Part shown: piece by piece, positions 9,120-24,969 of the stretch
Numbering within the stretch: the first letter of the stretch is position 1
Layout of the letters: each line of letters starts with the position of its first letter
Source of the DNA: Strigops habroptila
Lineage: Eukaryota; Chordata; Aves; Psittaciformes; Psittacidae
Reading direction: 5' to 3'
NCBI RefSeq assembly: GCF_004027225.2
Contig: NC_046358.1
Location: forward strand, 2,384,720 to 2,448,719
Length of the DNA stretch: 64,000 nucleotides
Notes under the pieces: generated by a model
What the model saw: only the letters and a program-made list of their open reading frames with translations
The model's database searches: none
Told to the model about the DNA's origin: nothing
Position numbers and translations under genes: made by a program

Positions 9120-11749
9120 TAAAAGGCTGGTAACATTTTTTGCATGGTCATGCTGAGGCAGTTCGTACAACTGAACTATACTGACAAATTTTCCTGTCTT
9201 AAGTAACAGTGCTGCAATTCTTTTTTCATCCCAATCAGGAGTGATGTTTTACATGGTGACCTCAGGAACATCCGCGTGGTTCAGCATCAGAGCCACTCCC
9301 TCCAGCTTGTTGTTTTAGCTGATGTCAGCCTGTTGCTCAACCTGCACCTCCTGACTCCAGAAATGCTTTGTAAGAGAACTCATTGCAGGCACTTCCTTTT
9401 TAGGCGTGATTTAATATCTTCAAATTAGGCAAAGGATTTATAGCCCATGAAATTTTGGGTACATATGCCTTGGCCATGCAGGTGTGAGAAAGCATCTTCT
9501 GCTTTCAGGAAGGGTGTTTTCTAGCTCTCAAGTATGCACCATATACTGTGGTGTATATGGTATATATATGGTATATATAGCTCTCAGGGATCAGGCTGTG
9601 TTATTTGAAACAATTCACTTCTTATTCCCCTCTCCTTCTGCTTCCCATTGCCATGGAGCTTGGCCACCACCCCTCATCCACAGCAGGAAGGCATAACCTG
9701 AATGCTTGAGCTGATCGAGCAACCTGCTGTCCTCCCACCGTGCACTGCACTCTGGAGCCTGTTAGATCCATTCATTGGCAAAGCAAAGCCCAGAAACTGG
9801 CCAAAAAAGGTTGATTTTTCCTCTTCTCCTCCTTCTTCATGAGCTGAGCTGGCCTGCAGAGACCCTGATGAACACTGAAGCTAGTGTGGGGTAAGCAGGG
9901 TGGCTGGAAATAGGGAAAAGAGGCAAGTAAGGGGTATGTGTGTGGGGTTTTGTGTGTGTATGAGGATTACAGTCTCCCCCTTTTGACAGCTTCAAGCTGT
10001 GTGAATGTTTCAGCTGCATGGTGTAGCTTTACTCCAGGCTTACTCCTCTCCTTCACAATGGCTTCTAGAAGCAACCGAGAGCATTGAACAGAAGGCAGGG
10101 AGTCTAGCCTGTGCTAAACAAGTGTGGAGGGGAAATCTTGTGTTTTTCTGGTCAGACTGGAAAGTTCCTGATTTGAGTAGTTTCAGTCTTGGTCATCACT
10201 GCCTATTTAGACAGGTTTGGGGCAGCGTGGCCATGCATGACTGAGCAAGCCTGCTCATCACATAGAGCAACTGAGTGGAAGAACTGAGTCCTTAGACCAG
10301 ACAGAGCATTTCTCTGGTTGTCTTGAACCTGAAATGGAGCTGGCTGCTATCCTAGAAATATCTGAGAGTGCTGCAGACTGCCATCGTTTGCTGCCACACG
10401 AGACTGATAATAACAGCTTTTAGTGGGAGTATCTTTCCAGCTGACCAGAACTACAGGGCAGCATTAGCAATGGCCAAGGTTTAAGAGGCCAGTGGTCTGC
10501 TGGGTTTAGGGGTTCTTCCTGGGCTGTTCAGCAGAGCATCTGCTATGGTCTGAAATAGCCAGATGTGATTGCAAAGGTGTTTGTATACTCTCTGTAGCGT
10601 ACATACTCCTATAGCTGCCTTTCCATGTTATCTGGCTGCCTGCATGGAGTGGGTGGGCTGTTCTGTAACTGTTTTATTGGTTGGTGGAATGTCGTCATCT
10701 GTGGGCATTGCCCAACATCTGCTGAGTTGAAGACAACTTATACGTGGTCCTTATACCCTATCCTATGTATTAGTATCAAGGTCAGGTCTTGCCCCAATAG
10801 ACCCTTCTGACCATCTTCCACATTTATTTCTGTCTCTGTCCAGTTTCATTGCTCCACAAACAGCACATGTAGGAACAGATCCAGCTTCAACCTGCATTTA
10901 AATGTTTTCACCCTGCTGCCAAGGGGCTGGATGTGGCTTAGGAGGAAACTACACCCAGCAGGAAAGGTGTGTGTGTGTAGGTTGTGGAGTTGTGGCTGCA
11001 GCTTAGCTGCATAAACCACATGGGTGTCCTCAGTGTCCCTTTACAGCACAGCAGGAACCAGCTTTTCCCACAAACGCTCAGCAATCTCCCTCCGCTTTCA
11101 ACTTGCCCTCACCAACCTATGCCTTACCTCTGTAGAAAACATGCCTCTGGTTCTTCTAAGCCACTAAAATAACCTAATCTCTTTGATTCCTCCAAATAAG
11201 CCATGAAATAAATTCCTGGAGGGACCTGTTCAACAGCAGCAGTTTGGAGGTGCCCTCCCCATCAGCATGTCCTGCCAGAGATCATGCCATGGGCCACTGC
11301 TTGTTTTTTTGGTGGAGCTGGTGCTTTATCGGGCTGGTGCATGTTCCTTAAGCTGGTGTTTGTTCTTTAAGCTGGTGTTTAACTGCCAGTTCCCTGTAAA
11401 AGCTTGTTTCTTCTCATCATGCTTGAAAGCATTTGCCTGCCTGCCCCTTTTTGGGTGGCTAAATATAATAGCAACCACCACCTACTCTGGAAGGTTTAAT
11501 GCTGTAGAATGTCTGTTCCAACTTGATGCCGCACAAACTGCCAAAGTGGCATCTTGGGGATGAGCAATAATTACACATACGAGCATGCATTGGCAGATGG
11601 ATACCCTGGTTTATAGACACAGTCATGGAATAGAGAAGCTTTGAAAGCTGCATGGTTCCATCTCCTATGCGCTGGTGTTGCTGCTTTACTTCCACTACCA
11701 GCCCCTGTCTTCTTGCTGACCAAGTGCAGGGCCATGACTTATTCCTGCT
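9120..11749. other. Intergenic DNA with TA-rich patch
   Basis: No gene recognised. A small TA-rich imperfect repeat (units of 'ggtatatata') lies at 9548-9582, and a short GT run at about 10967-10979. Open frames up to about 100 codons occur but resemble no family. Confidence 0.5.
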
Positions 11750-12413
11750 TGATAACCCCACAACATGCTGTAAGCACTGTGCTGGGAACCTGTGGGATAG
11801 AGGGGATAGACATCTGTTTGAAGCTTGTCTCTCAGCCCAGCAGGTTGAAGGACGTGATCCTGCCCCTCTACTCTGCTCTCATGAGACCCCACTTGCAGCA
11901 CTGTGTGCAGTTCTGGTGTCCTCAATGTAAGAAGGACATGGAGCTGTTGGAGCAAGTCCAGAGGAGGCCACGAGGATGATCAGGGGCTGGAGCACCTCCC
12001 ATATGGAGACAGGCTGAGAACATTGGGGCTGTTCAGCCTGGAGAAGAGAAGCTGCGTGGAGACCTCAGAGCAGCTTCCAGTGTCTGAAGGGGGCTACTAC
12101 AAGGATGCTGGAGAAGGACTCTTCATCAGGGACTGGAGCGATAGGACAAGGGGTGATGGATTCAAACTGTAACAGGGGAAGTTCAGGTTGGATATAATGC
12201 AGAAGTTCTTCCCTGTGAGGGTGCTGAGGCACTGGCACAGGGTGCCCAGAGAAGCTGTGGCTGCCCCATCCCTGGCAGTGTTCAAGGCCAGGTTGGACAC
12301 AGGGGCTTGGAGCAACCTGCTCTAGTGGAAGGTGTCCCTGCCCGTGGCACGGGGTTGGAACTGGATGAGCTTTCAGGTCCCTTCCAACACAAACCATTCC
12401 ATGATTCTATGAA
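11750..12413 (+). repeat. CR1 LINE fragment with end of reverse transcriptase
   Basis: One of the longest copies here. The frame around 11835-11960 reads [19 protein letters not shown] and [13 protein letters not shown], the C-terminal end of the CR1 ORF2 reverse transcriptase. The 3' untranslated part and tail (accattccatgattctatg) follow. The left edge is uncertain; recognisable CR1 begins by about 11830. Confidence 0.9.
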
Positions 12414-14087
12414 AAATGACATTTTGCCTGTGTATCCTGCTTGGAATGACACTGCCCAATCATTCATGAAGGCTTGAACACCTACCAGTGTTTTGCAGGG
12501 GAATTCATTATAGGAAGGAGGTGATTTGTGATGTGTTGAGAAATTTCCCTACAGTTGTTGACTTTAGCTGGGTGGTTCTGTTTGCAAGCATTGGGTTTTT
12601 TCCCAGCTTTTTAATATCTGTGGAGAAAAATAAGCACAACAGAAACAGGGAATGGGAATGATGCCCACCCCCTTGTTTTTAAGACTCTAAATCTGAGAGG
12701 GGAAGGAAGTGGATCACACTACAAGAGGCTGATGACAGTATAGCAAATGCTGTGGATTGTGGAATGTCAATGCTAAACTAACTGTGGCTTTTGCAACTTA
12801 ATAAAGCTGTCGTGTGAAAGCTATGGTATGTTCACCTAGTGCACAGGCTGTCACTGAGAGCAGAGCGTTGCAATCACAGAGAGCAGAGTTAGTCTTGAAA
12901 TTGGGTTAAATTGGGCTGAAACATGTTAGAAAGTTCACCAAATTCAGCTTCTGGCCGGTGCCGGGGGAATGGAGTTATTGGATTAACATGGCTCTTCCTC
13001 ACTCTTGCCTCTAAACACATTTTTAGAGGCATGTTAAAGAAGAAAACTTGAATTAAAAGTGTATTCTGAACAAATCATCTCCTGCAGCCTCATTCAGACA
13101 GACAGTGCAAAATGCTCCTGAGAGAGAAAACTGGAACACAACTTAGAAACTGTCTGTCTAAAATGAGTTCTGTTTTACTTCTCTACAAACCCCTGCAGCA
13201 GCACAGACTGTTAAGAGATTATTGTGTCTTTAGGGCTTATGGCCTAAAGGTTTAGTGTTCTAAGCATATTTCCTAGAGTAACTTCAGATATCCTTTGTCT
13301 TTCCTAGGACTGTGTTTCCAGGAACCAGCAGTTCTGCATAACACAAGCGTTTGCATCTGTGCTGTAAGTACCCAGTGCAAACCTATTGCCTAAAACCTGC
13401 ATTTCCCTCGTGTAGAAATTCAGACACTTAAAAGAAATGGCTGTAAAATGTTTTGCCCCAGGAGCTAGAGGAGGAATTTGCAGTTAACTGTGGTTCTGTT
13501 TTTAGGGTATCTTAGAGAACAAGTGGAACCCAGATGTTTTTAACAAACTGGCTTTCAAAGCTCGCAGTTGAGATCAGTGTCAAGTTTCCAGACACATGAC
13601 CAACCTCGGAGCCAAGTTTAGGGTTGCTTTTGTGTTTACATAAAGTCTGTGAGCTGAATTACACTGCAGTTTGTGGGTTGATTGGAAGGTCTCCATAACA
13701 AATATTTGACTGGATGTACAGTTTATCTTACTTACAGGACTTTGAGCTTTGAAAAAAGGTTACTATATTTTTGTTGATATAATACTCGAGGCATACCCAG
13801 CTCTCTCTTGCTCACTGGATTTGGAACAGTTGCTGTTTAACTCAGACCTGTTGTTATTCCAACTGTAAAACTAGCATGGCAAAACCACCGAGCATTTTAA
13901 AGGTAGAGGAGAACTATTTCTACAGATGATAAATGAAACTCTGTGCATTCCTGAGCATTGCCCAACTGCAGCAAGCTCTCTCTGCTCATATCAAGGGAGC
14001 CCTCTTGTTGAAGGTCCAGCGGCTGCCTAAGTCACATGCCAAGTTTTAGCGCAAGGATGATATCAGCAAAAATCCAGCTTCTGTTAT
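12414..14087. other. Intergenic DNA with possible non-coding exon
   Basis: No protein-coding exon was recognised. An AATAAA lies at about 12800, and a short segment with strong flanking splice-like sites lies at about 13307-13364 (listed separately). The rest is unremarkable. Confidence 0.5.
13307..13363 (+). other. Candidate non-coding exon
   Basis: A pyrimidine-rich acceptor (tttgtctttcctag) is followed by about 57 bases and then a consensus donor (gtaagtacc). A second acceptor-like site (ttctgtttttag) lies near 13505. The segment does not resemble a protein. It could belong to a long non-coding RNA, perhaps started from the 6 kb CpG island. This rests on splice-site appearance alone. Confidence 0.2.
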
Positions 14088-14137
14088 TCATAGACCCAAC
14101 TAGGTTGGAAAATACCTTTAAGATCATCAAGTCCAAG
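14088..14137 (-). repeat. CR1 LINE 3'-end fragment (minus), diverged
   Basis: Only about 50 bases of a minus-strand tail remain ('tcatagacccaactaggttgg' to 'catcaagtccaa'). The wording is that of the second CR1 type also found at 16.4, 17.8 and 34.6 kb. Confidence 0.75.
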
Positions 14138-14480
14138 CTCAAAATTTACTTTGGGCAAATATTGTTCAGTATCTGTTTAAAAGTCATGTTTTCTGCTCAC
14201 AGTAAGATCACTGCTGTCATTTGGAAAGATAGGCACAGGTAGAGTCAGTATGAACGATACTAAAGTTGGTGTGTCATGGAAACTTTCCCTTTTTTAATAG
14301 CATACCCTACACCCTACCCTATGCAAAGTCTTTGCCAACGTCAGATGCTCTTGCTGCATGGTGCTGTGCATGGCCCTGTGTGTGGAAACTCGCTGTAACC
14401 ATATGTCTTCACCTTTTAAACCCCACTCCAGGCTCCCAAACTAATAACTACTTATTCTTGGCTGAGGCAGGGACTCCCTC

Positions 14481-14498
14481 AGACAGACAGACAGACGA
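14481..14498. repeat. Short ACAG microsatellite
   Basis: Four to five units of cagacagacagacaga immediately before a CR1 copy. Too short to say more. Confidence 0.7.
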
Positions 14499-14519
14499 TG
14501 GACGCATACGGCATGTCAA

Positions 14520-15081
14520 GGGAGGGGATTCTCCCCCTCTACTCTGCAATCTGAGACCCCACCTGGAGTACTGCCTTCAGCTCTGGGGCAACAACACAAG
14601 AGGGACGTGGAGCTGTTGGAGAGAGCCCAGAGGAGGCCACGGCGCTGCTGCGAGGGCTGGAGCAGCTCTGCTCTGGAGCCAGGCTGAGAGAGCTGGGCTG
14701 GTTCAGCCTGGAGAAGAGAAGGCTCCTGAAGGGGAGACCTTAGAGCAGCTCCAGTGCCTAAAGGGGCTCCAGGAAACCTGGAGAGGGGCTTTGGACAAGG
14801 GCCTGTAGGGACAGGACAAGGGGAATGGCTTTAACCTGCCAGAGGGGAGATTGAGATGAGCTCTTAAGCAGAAGTTCTTCCCTGTGACGGTGCTGAGGCA
14901 CTGGCACAGGGTGCCCAGAGAAGCTGTGGCTGCCCCATCCCTGGCAGTGTTCAAGGCCAGGTTGGACACAGGGGCTTGGAGCAACCTGCTCTAGTGGAAG
15001 GTGTCCCTGCCTGTGGCAGGGGGTTGGAACTGGATGAGCTTTAAGGTCCTTTCAACCCAAACCAGTCTGTGATTCTATGAT
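14520..15081 (+). repeat. CR1 LINE fragment with end of reverse transcriptase
   Basis: Starts in the last part of ORF2 (the frame reads LRPHLEYCLQLWG) and continues through the complete 3' region to 'gtgattctatgatac'. It is very similar to the copies at 2.05 and 18.03 kb, suggesting recent spread of one subfamily. Confidence 0.95.
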
Positions 15082-16395
15082 ACACACGATGCGTGCCACC
15101 GCTGAGATACTGAGGTGTGCGCAAATGGAGTTTTGGTGGATTTTTCTGCATCTAGGCATACCTTGTCCACTGTCCACCAGTTCCCTGACTTAATCGTCTT
15201 CTTTATGTAGATGGAAACATTCATCAGAGGAGCTGTGATGATTTTTGCACACTCTAGTTGTCCTCTCCAGCTGTCCTGTGAGGAAGCTAAGCATTACTGT
15301 CCCTAAATTGGCTGGTGTTGGGGTCTATGCTCTGTGTAAAGCAGCTAAGCTGTAAACAAGGGAGCTTGCTCCATTGTCTATAATAGGATCTTATCCAAGG
15401 GAAAACAGAGATTGTCTTCAACAATTTGAAGCTTGTGTAGGCAGACAATACGCTGACTCTTGCCTGTGGGCAGCATGAAGGATGCCTCTACTTCAGACCA
15501 AGCAGCTGAGAGCCAACATGAATTCAAAGCAACACTGTATGTGCAGCTGAGAGGATGGATCAGTCCCTGGGCAGCTGTGATGTTGTGAAAGTGTACTGAA
15601 AGAAGAATTTGGATTACCAGGCTCTTTCTCCTATCTTTAATCTATTGGATTTGAATGCGAGAGGCCAGGATCTCCCCTCTAACTCCAATAGTTTAATAAG
15701 TATTAATAGTTTAATAAGTCAGGCATGCAATTAACTATTACCTACTGAAAATAATAGGATAGTAGTGTGTGAAGTGTTGTAAGGTGCAACAAATGAGCTT
15801 GCAACTAATGTGAATGTCCTTTGATGGGATGTCTGGCCTGAGTGTGGTAATGCTGTTAGCAGCCTTTTTCCCCAAGAACGCTTATAAAGGCATGAAAAGC
15901 ACAAGATAAAAGGTGGCTTAAACCAAACCATAAGAAACCAGCATGAAATAAAGTTAAAATTAAAACACGATGTGATAATAGTTTTTGAGAGAGTGAGTTG
16001 CACAGTTGACAGAAAAGGTCTGAGTATAGCTGAACCTAACCTCTTGTAAGAACGGAGCACTGAGAACTCTTCACCTTGGTCACAAAGATACCATGACACA
16101 AGGCTGCACAACCCGGAGTTTCCTCTTCTGGCCACATAAATCTGCTGTCATCAAAGATAATGTGTATTGTGCAATTTGCAGCTGATCCGGAAAGCAGACT
16201 TCCCTAATCTTACTGACATTGAATCACGGGTGGCACAGACTGTCCAAATGACAGAGGAAATATTCCTATTATTAATGCAATTTTTGTTCTTTTGCTTACA
16301 AACTGTGCCATTGCACAGCCTTGTCATGAAACAATTTGTAGGTTCAAGGTTAGTCTTTCTAGGATACTGAAATGTACTCTGAAACGAACCACCAA
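15082..16395. other. Intergenic DNA, nothing recognised
   Basis: No named repeat or coding exon. A minus-strand open frame of 134 codons at 15731-16135 has no domain and no splice or promoter support, so it is not called as a gene. Confidence 0.5.
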
Positions 16396-17074
16396 TATCA
16401 TAGAACCGACTAGGTTGGAAAAACCTTTAAGATCATCAAGTTCACTGTTATCTCAGGGTTGCCGAGGCCACCACTAACCCTTGTCAATAAGGGCCTTGTT
16501 ACACAGTTTAACACTTCCACAGACTGTTTATTCCACCTCTGCCCTGGGCAACCTGTTCCAATGCCTGAGCACCCTTTGGGGAAGGAATTGTTCCTCATCT
16601 CCATCTAAACCTCCCCTGGTGCAGCTTGAGGCCGTTTCCTCTTGTCCCATCCCTTGTTCCTTGGGAGCAGAGACCAGCCCCCTCCTGGCTCCATCCTCCT
16701 GTCAGGCACTTGTAGAGAGTGATAATGTCCCCCTGAGCCTTCTCCTCTCCAGACTAAACCCCCCCAGGTCCCTCAGCCGTTCCTCATCACACTTGTGCTC
16801 CAGGCCCTGCACCAGCTCCGGGGCCCTTCTCTGGCCCCGCTCCAGCCCCTCAATGTCTCTCTTGGGGTGAGGGGTCCAGAACTGACCCAGGATTTGAGGT
16901 GCAGCCCCACCAGTGCCCAGCACAGGGGGACAGTCCCTGCCCTGGCCCTGCTGCCACACTGGGGCTGGGACAGGCCAGGCTGCTGGTGGCCTCTTGGCTG
17001 CCTGGGCACAAGCTGCTCAGCACCCCCAGGTCCTTTTCCATGGGCAGCTTTCCAGCCACTCTTCCCCCAGTCTG
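16396..17074 (-). repeat. CR1 LINE fragment, older subfamily (minus)
   Basis: This is the longest CR1 copy in the window. From the tail at 16398 it runs through the 3' region into the ORF2 C-terminus on the minus strand (the frame reads [16 protein letters not shown] near 16840-16890). Sequence upstream of that in the element is still CR1-like to about 17070, where it meets a TA-rich microsatellite. It shares its subfamily wording with the copy at 5.2 kb. Confidence 0.93.
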
Positions 17075-17121
17075 TATATATATATGTACACACATGTATA
17101 TATATACACATATATATATAG
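17074..17121. repeat. TA/TGTACA microsatellite
   Basis: A run of alternating purine and pyrimidine (tatatatatatgtacacacatgtatatatatacacatatatatata) abuts the CR1 copy. Much of it is self-complementary, so it can fold as a hairpin or vary in length. Confidence 0.85.
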
Positions 17122-17773
17122 AGTGTCAGGTAAAGCACGAGTCTGTGTTTCCAGAGTACAACTCCTAGCTTCTGGCAAGCCTCTTCAGCCAAACACAAGG
17201 TTTGTTTTGAGGTACCTGTAAGCTAGTAGAAATACTACGGTGTGAAAACAGCAACGCAAGTCCATCCAGCCATTAAGACTTTTTATCTTTACATAAGCAT
17301 TTGTGTGGGAGGAGAACAGGAGATTTCAAATGTACTTGGCAGCCTGAAGCGATAGGTATGCCCCAAGTTAACTTATAGATCTTAATTCCTTCTGATGGTT
17401 AACTGACAGAAGCAACTGAAAACAGGAAAGCAAATGAAGCCATTGCCTGCTGGTTCCTTCAGGCGTTCAGAGAACCTTGAGAAGTGCCGTTGTGCTGACA
17501 CAAGCCTTGTGCTGCCCTTCACATGCAGACAGACGCCTGTGCAGTCATGCATGGGACATCATGCACTGCCGGGAAGGTTCAAACACCCAATAAAACCTTA
17601 AAGGAGGAACTGGTTACAGGAAACTTGATTTAATCCGAGTGTACGGGCTCAGTAACTTGTAGTATTTCAATATGAGCGTTGGCTTAGTAAAAGCCAAGAC
17701 TTTGGGAGCCTGATGTTATGGGACGATCTTGGTTTAAGTAGGATGTTTCTAGCCCTCAAGGTTCCACTTACAG
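17122..17773. other. Intergenic DNA, nothing recognised
   Basis: No coding frame, repeat or strong regulatory motif was recognised. Confidence 0.5.
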
Positions 17774-17834
17774 AATCATAGAATCAACTAGGTTGGAAAA
17801 GATCTTTAAGATTATCAAATCCAACCTTGCCCAA
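17774..17834 (-). repeat. CR1 LINE 3'-end fragment (minus)
   Basis: Minus-strand tail beginning 'aatcatagaatcaactagg', about 60 bases long, of the second CR1 type. It lies 200 bases from a plus-strand CR1, another inverted pair. Confidence 0.85.
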
Positions 17835-18028
17835 GGACTCCCAAATCCAAATAATCTGCTTAAAATTTCAGAAAGGAAGATAATCCAATGTTTATTGAAA
17901 ATAAACCACACAAACTTGAGTGGCTGCAGTAGTTGTAAAAGTGGCTGAAATAATCATCTCATTATCAGAAGGCTCATTTTTTTCCATTTGACCTTTGATT
18001 TATCAATTACTTCTTTATTTGGTTACTA

Positions 18029-18407
18029 GGTTGTTCAGCCTGGAGAAGAGAAGGCTCCTGAAGGGGAGACCTTAGAGCAGCTCCAGTGCCTAAAGGGGCT
18101 CCAGGAAACCTGGAGAGGGGCTTTGGACAAGGGCCTGTAGGGACAGGACAAGGGGAATGGCTTTAACCTGCCGGAGGGGAGATTGAGATGAGCTCTTAAG
18201 CAGAAGTTGTTCCCTGTGAGGGTGCTGAGGCGCTGGCACAGGGTGCCCTGAGAAGCTGTGGCTGCCCCATCCCTGGCAGTGTTCAAGGCCAGGTTGGACA
18301 CAGGGGCTTGGAGCAACCTGCTCTAGTGGAAGGTGTCCCTGCCTGTGGCAGGGGGTTAGAAGTGGATGAGCTTTAAGGTCCTTTCCAACCCAAAGCAGTC
18401 TATGATA
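18029..18407 (+). repeat. CR1 LINE 3' fragment
   Basis: 5'-truncated copy from 'ggttgttcagcctggagaag' to the decayed tail 'agcagtctatgatatt'. It is close to the copy at 14.5 kb. It ends just upstream of the FTH1 CpG island. Confidence 0.95.
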
Positions 18408-18779
18408 TTTGGTGTTGTCTGAACTCACTATAGCCCTCTATCCCAAACCTCCCCACCAGGCCAACATCACATCTGAAGGTGAGAAACATTGTTTTCTCAC
18501 CAGCCTTCTTGCCTACGGTCCCTTTCACCACCGCTGGTGCTCACCCCCAGCGCGCTCCTCTCCAGGGCCACCAGCCAACCCCACACACCGTGGCCGCAGG
18601 GCGCACCCCTGGGCAAAGCCTGCTCCCTTTGCTGGGGCCCGAGCCCCGCGTTCTGGTTCACAGACACCCCCAAGCCTCCAGGTTTAGGCCGGGACCGGGG
18701 TGGGGGGGGTCACCTACACCGGGGTTTGGAGTTTGGGGGCTCCGAGCTGGCCGGAGGCCGCGGTGACGGGCGCCGGAGG

Positions 18780-18789
18780 TGCTGACTCA
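18780..18789 (-). promoter_or_regulatory. Antioxidant/MARE-like site upstream of FTH1
   Basis: TGCTGACTCA here reads TGAGTCAGCA on the minus strand, fitting the NRF2/small-MAF consensus TGASNNNGC and also containing an AP-1 core. It lies about 100 bases before the predicted start. Ferritin heavy-chain genes are known NRF2 targets through similar elements, so a role in oxidative-stress induction is likely but not proven. Confidence 0.65.
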
Positions 18790-18853
18790 CGGTGGGCCAG
18801 CAGAAGCGCGGCGGGAGGCGGAGCGCGGCCGTGCGCGGTGACGGTAGCGTCGG

Positions 18854-18860
18854 TATAAAA
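18854..18860 (+). promoter_or_regulatory. FTH1 TATA box
   Basis: TATAAAA in a GC-rich setting, about 60 bases before the iron-responsive element, as in other vertebrate ferritin heavy-chain promoters. Confidence 0.85.
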
Positions 18861-18916
18861 GCGTCGGCGCGGGGCTGGTGCCGGTCAGAGCGCGTCGGCG
18901 AGGCAGAGCGGAGCGG

Positions 18917-18946
18917 GTTCCTGCTTCAACAGTGCTTGGACGGAAC
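18917..18946 (+). promoter_or_regulatory. Iron-responsive element in FTH1 5' UTR
   Basis: This is a classic ferritin IRE: lower stem GTTCCTGC pairing with the GGAAC side, the bulged cytosine, upper stem UUCAA pairing with UUGGA, and the CAGTGC hexaloop at 18930-18935. Iron-regulatory proteins bind this hairpin when iron is low and block translation. Its position close to the predicted cap site is what makes it repress. The core agrees with the universal vertebrate ferritin IRE wording. Confidence 0.97.
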
Positions 18947-18977
18947 CGGCCGCGCTCGGGCCCGCCGCCACCGCTAA

Positions 18978-23301
<4,324 letters not shown>

Positions 23302-23480
23302 AGTCATGTCAAGAGCCACCCTCTGGATTTCAGTGGGACTCCTACTTCACTGTCCAGCTGTGCATGCATCTCCAGCTATCTAGATAAACAGTTCTTATAC
23401 TCTGTACCAAATATCACCCCTCTTTTCTCTTGTGTTTTGTGTATCGCCCTCCATCCAATAAAGTGACTTGGTTCAAGTTG
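23302..23480 (+). terminator. FTH1: FTH1 3' UTR and poly(A) signal
   Basis: About 180 bases of 3' UTR, with AATAAA at 23457-23462 followed by a GT-rich stretch. Cleavage is expected near 23480. This is short, as usual for ferritin heavy chain. Confidence 0.9.
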
Positions 23481-23575
23481 GCTTTTGCTGTTTCTCTTGA
23501 TAAAAAGAGGCCTGCACTTGTGGGATTGTGCTTTGTAGTTTCTCTTGTGACAGTTGGCTTAAATTGGGCATGAAG

Positions 23576-23723
23576 GAATCATAGAATAGTTAAGGTTGGG
23601 AAGGATCTTAAGATCATCTAGTTCCAATCGCCTGCCATGGGCAGGGATGCCTTGCCCTAAACCATGTCACCCAAAGCTCTGCCTAACCTGGCCTTGAATA
23701 CTACCAGGGATAGAGTGTGGATG
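23576..23723 (-). repeat. CR1 LINE 3'-end fragment (minus)
   Basis: Minus-strand tail 'aatcatagaatagttaagg' followed by a diverged 3' region ('cctgccatgggcagggatgcc', 'cctaacctggccttgaa'). It lies about 100 bases beyond the FTH1 poly(A) site, between the two convergent genes. Confidence 0.9.
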
Positions 23724-24945
23724 GGATAATATATTCCTTCCCTATTCCTTCTCTTCATATCTCTTCAGTCCTTCCATATTACTCCATGAAGGAATATATT
23801 AGAGGGATCAGATTTTATTTGCTTAGTGCTCTTATAAAAATGTCTCTTTGGGTTTTCCAGTGTAGTGGCTCCACTGCAGGAGGTTTTTAGTGACCCAAGT
23901 GATTTAAATGCTTTTGCCAGCAAAGCTGTTCCCATAAACCACAAGGGAAGGAAAGCTTAAATCTGGACTTCCTGAGCTCGTCCCTGTGAATTTAGATGAG
24001 GTAACTGAAGGGGGAGGAGGGTGTTTGTGCCTTGCTTGGCATTTTGCCTGCCTAACAAATGGTGCCACACTTGTGAGTGGAGAAAACGTACTGTCAATCC
24101 AGTCTTGAGCTGTGTACTGTCACCAAGCTGAACGGGAACAGCAGCGTTGGAGGAACTGCCTTGGTGACACTATCAGGAGTTGCAGCAGGTGGTGGTGGTA
24201 TTTGCCAAGGTTGACAGTATTGGGAAGGCAGAGAGTGGGCAGCTGTTGGGGAGGGATGTGGGAAGTGAATTTGTCACATGCCCCCTGTGATACGGGACGT
24301 TTTCAGCTGTTTCTGAAGGCAGAAGTAGAAGAATGTGGTTTTTCTATTCTTATTCCTTTGTTGCATGGAAACTAAAATGAGGAAATGAAGCAGATGGTCC
24401 TGGACTTCAGCCTTGCTTTTATTTTGGTAGGGGAGGACAGTAAAAACTCAGAGCTGTATGGTGGCTGCTGCCATCCAAGCAACTTACTCTGAGCCTTGTC
24501 AAATCCGTGGCAGATGTGATGCAGAACTTTAAAAGCAATGTGCAGGGCAAATCCAATTGCCTGCAGCCACCTGGTCTAGTAGACACTTGCTTTGCCTTAA
24601 TCCATTATTTTTCCAGTACTGGAAAACACTGCTAGGCATGACTTTGAGGCACTGTGAGTCTGCATCACAAATGGTGTGACTTGCTTCAGTCCCTTTCCCT
24701 GGAGTATCTTGTCAGTAGTGCAAGTCCTGCCTGAGACGTGTAATGGATCTTGTGACAAACACTAACATAAAGCTCACATAACAATTCTTGCTGTGATGAG
24801 GTGGGGGGAGATGTCTCTATTAATTATAGTCCTCTTCTGTTCTGGGCTACACGTGCAGGTTCTCCAGGCTGGTACCTGCTGAGATAGCGTTCTGCTGTTG
24901 AGTATCTGCAATACTTCATACTCAGAAGTCTTTTGCTACAGATGT
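23724..24945. other. Spacer between convergent FTH1 and BEST1
   Basis: No exon or named repeat. Near 23735-23805 a pair of short segments around 'ggaatatat' is loosely self-complementary. This spacer must hold the termination zones of both genes. Confidence 0.5.
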
Positions 24946-24963
24946 AGAGGGAGTTTTGATAGT

Positions 24964-24969
24964 TTTATT
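24964..24969 (-). terminator. BEST1: BEST1 poly(A) signal
   Basis: TTTATT on the plus strand is AATAAA on the minus strand, 205 bases beyond the BEST1 stop codon. It would give a 3' UTR of roughly 230 bases. Another AATAAA about 540 bases further on (24418-24423) could give a longer form. Confidence 0.65.

Noticed and set aside
11641-11979. A 112-codon frame containing [19 protein letters not shown], reminiscent of a reverse transcriptase.
   Set aside because: It is the C-terminal scrap of CR1 ORF2 and is annotated as part of that LINE fragment, not as a gene.
14703-14984. A recurring open frame (starting [22 protein letters not shown]) found near 2.05, 6.92, 12.10, 14.70, 18.04, 27.02, 32.78, 43.88 and 63.30 kb, looking like a gene family.
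   Set aside because: Each copy is the antisense reading of the CR1 3' untranslated region. The repetition follows the repeat, with no promoter, splice or domain support.
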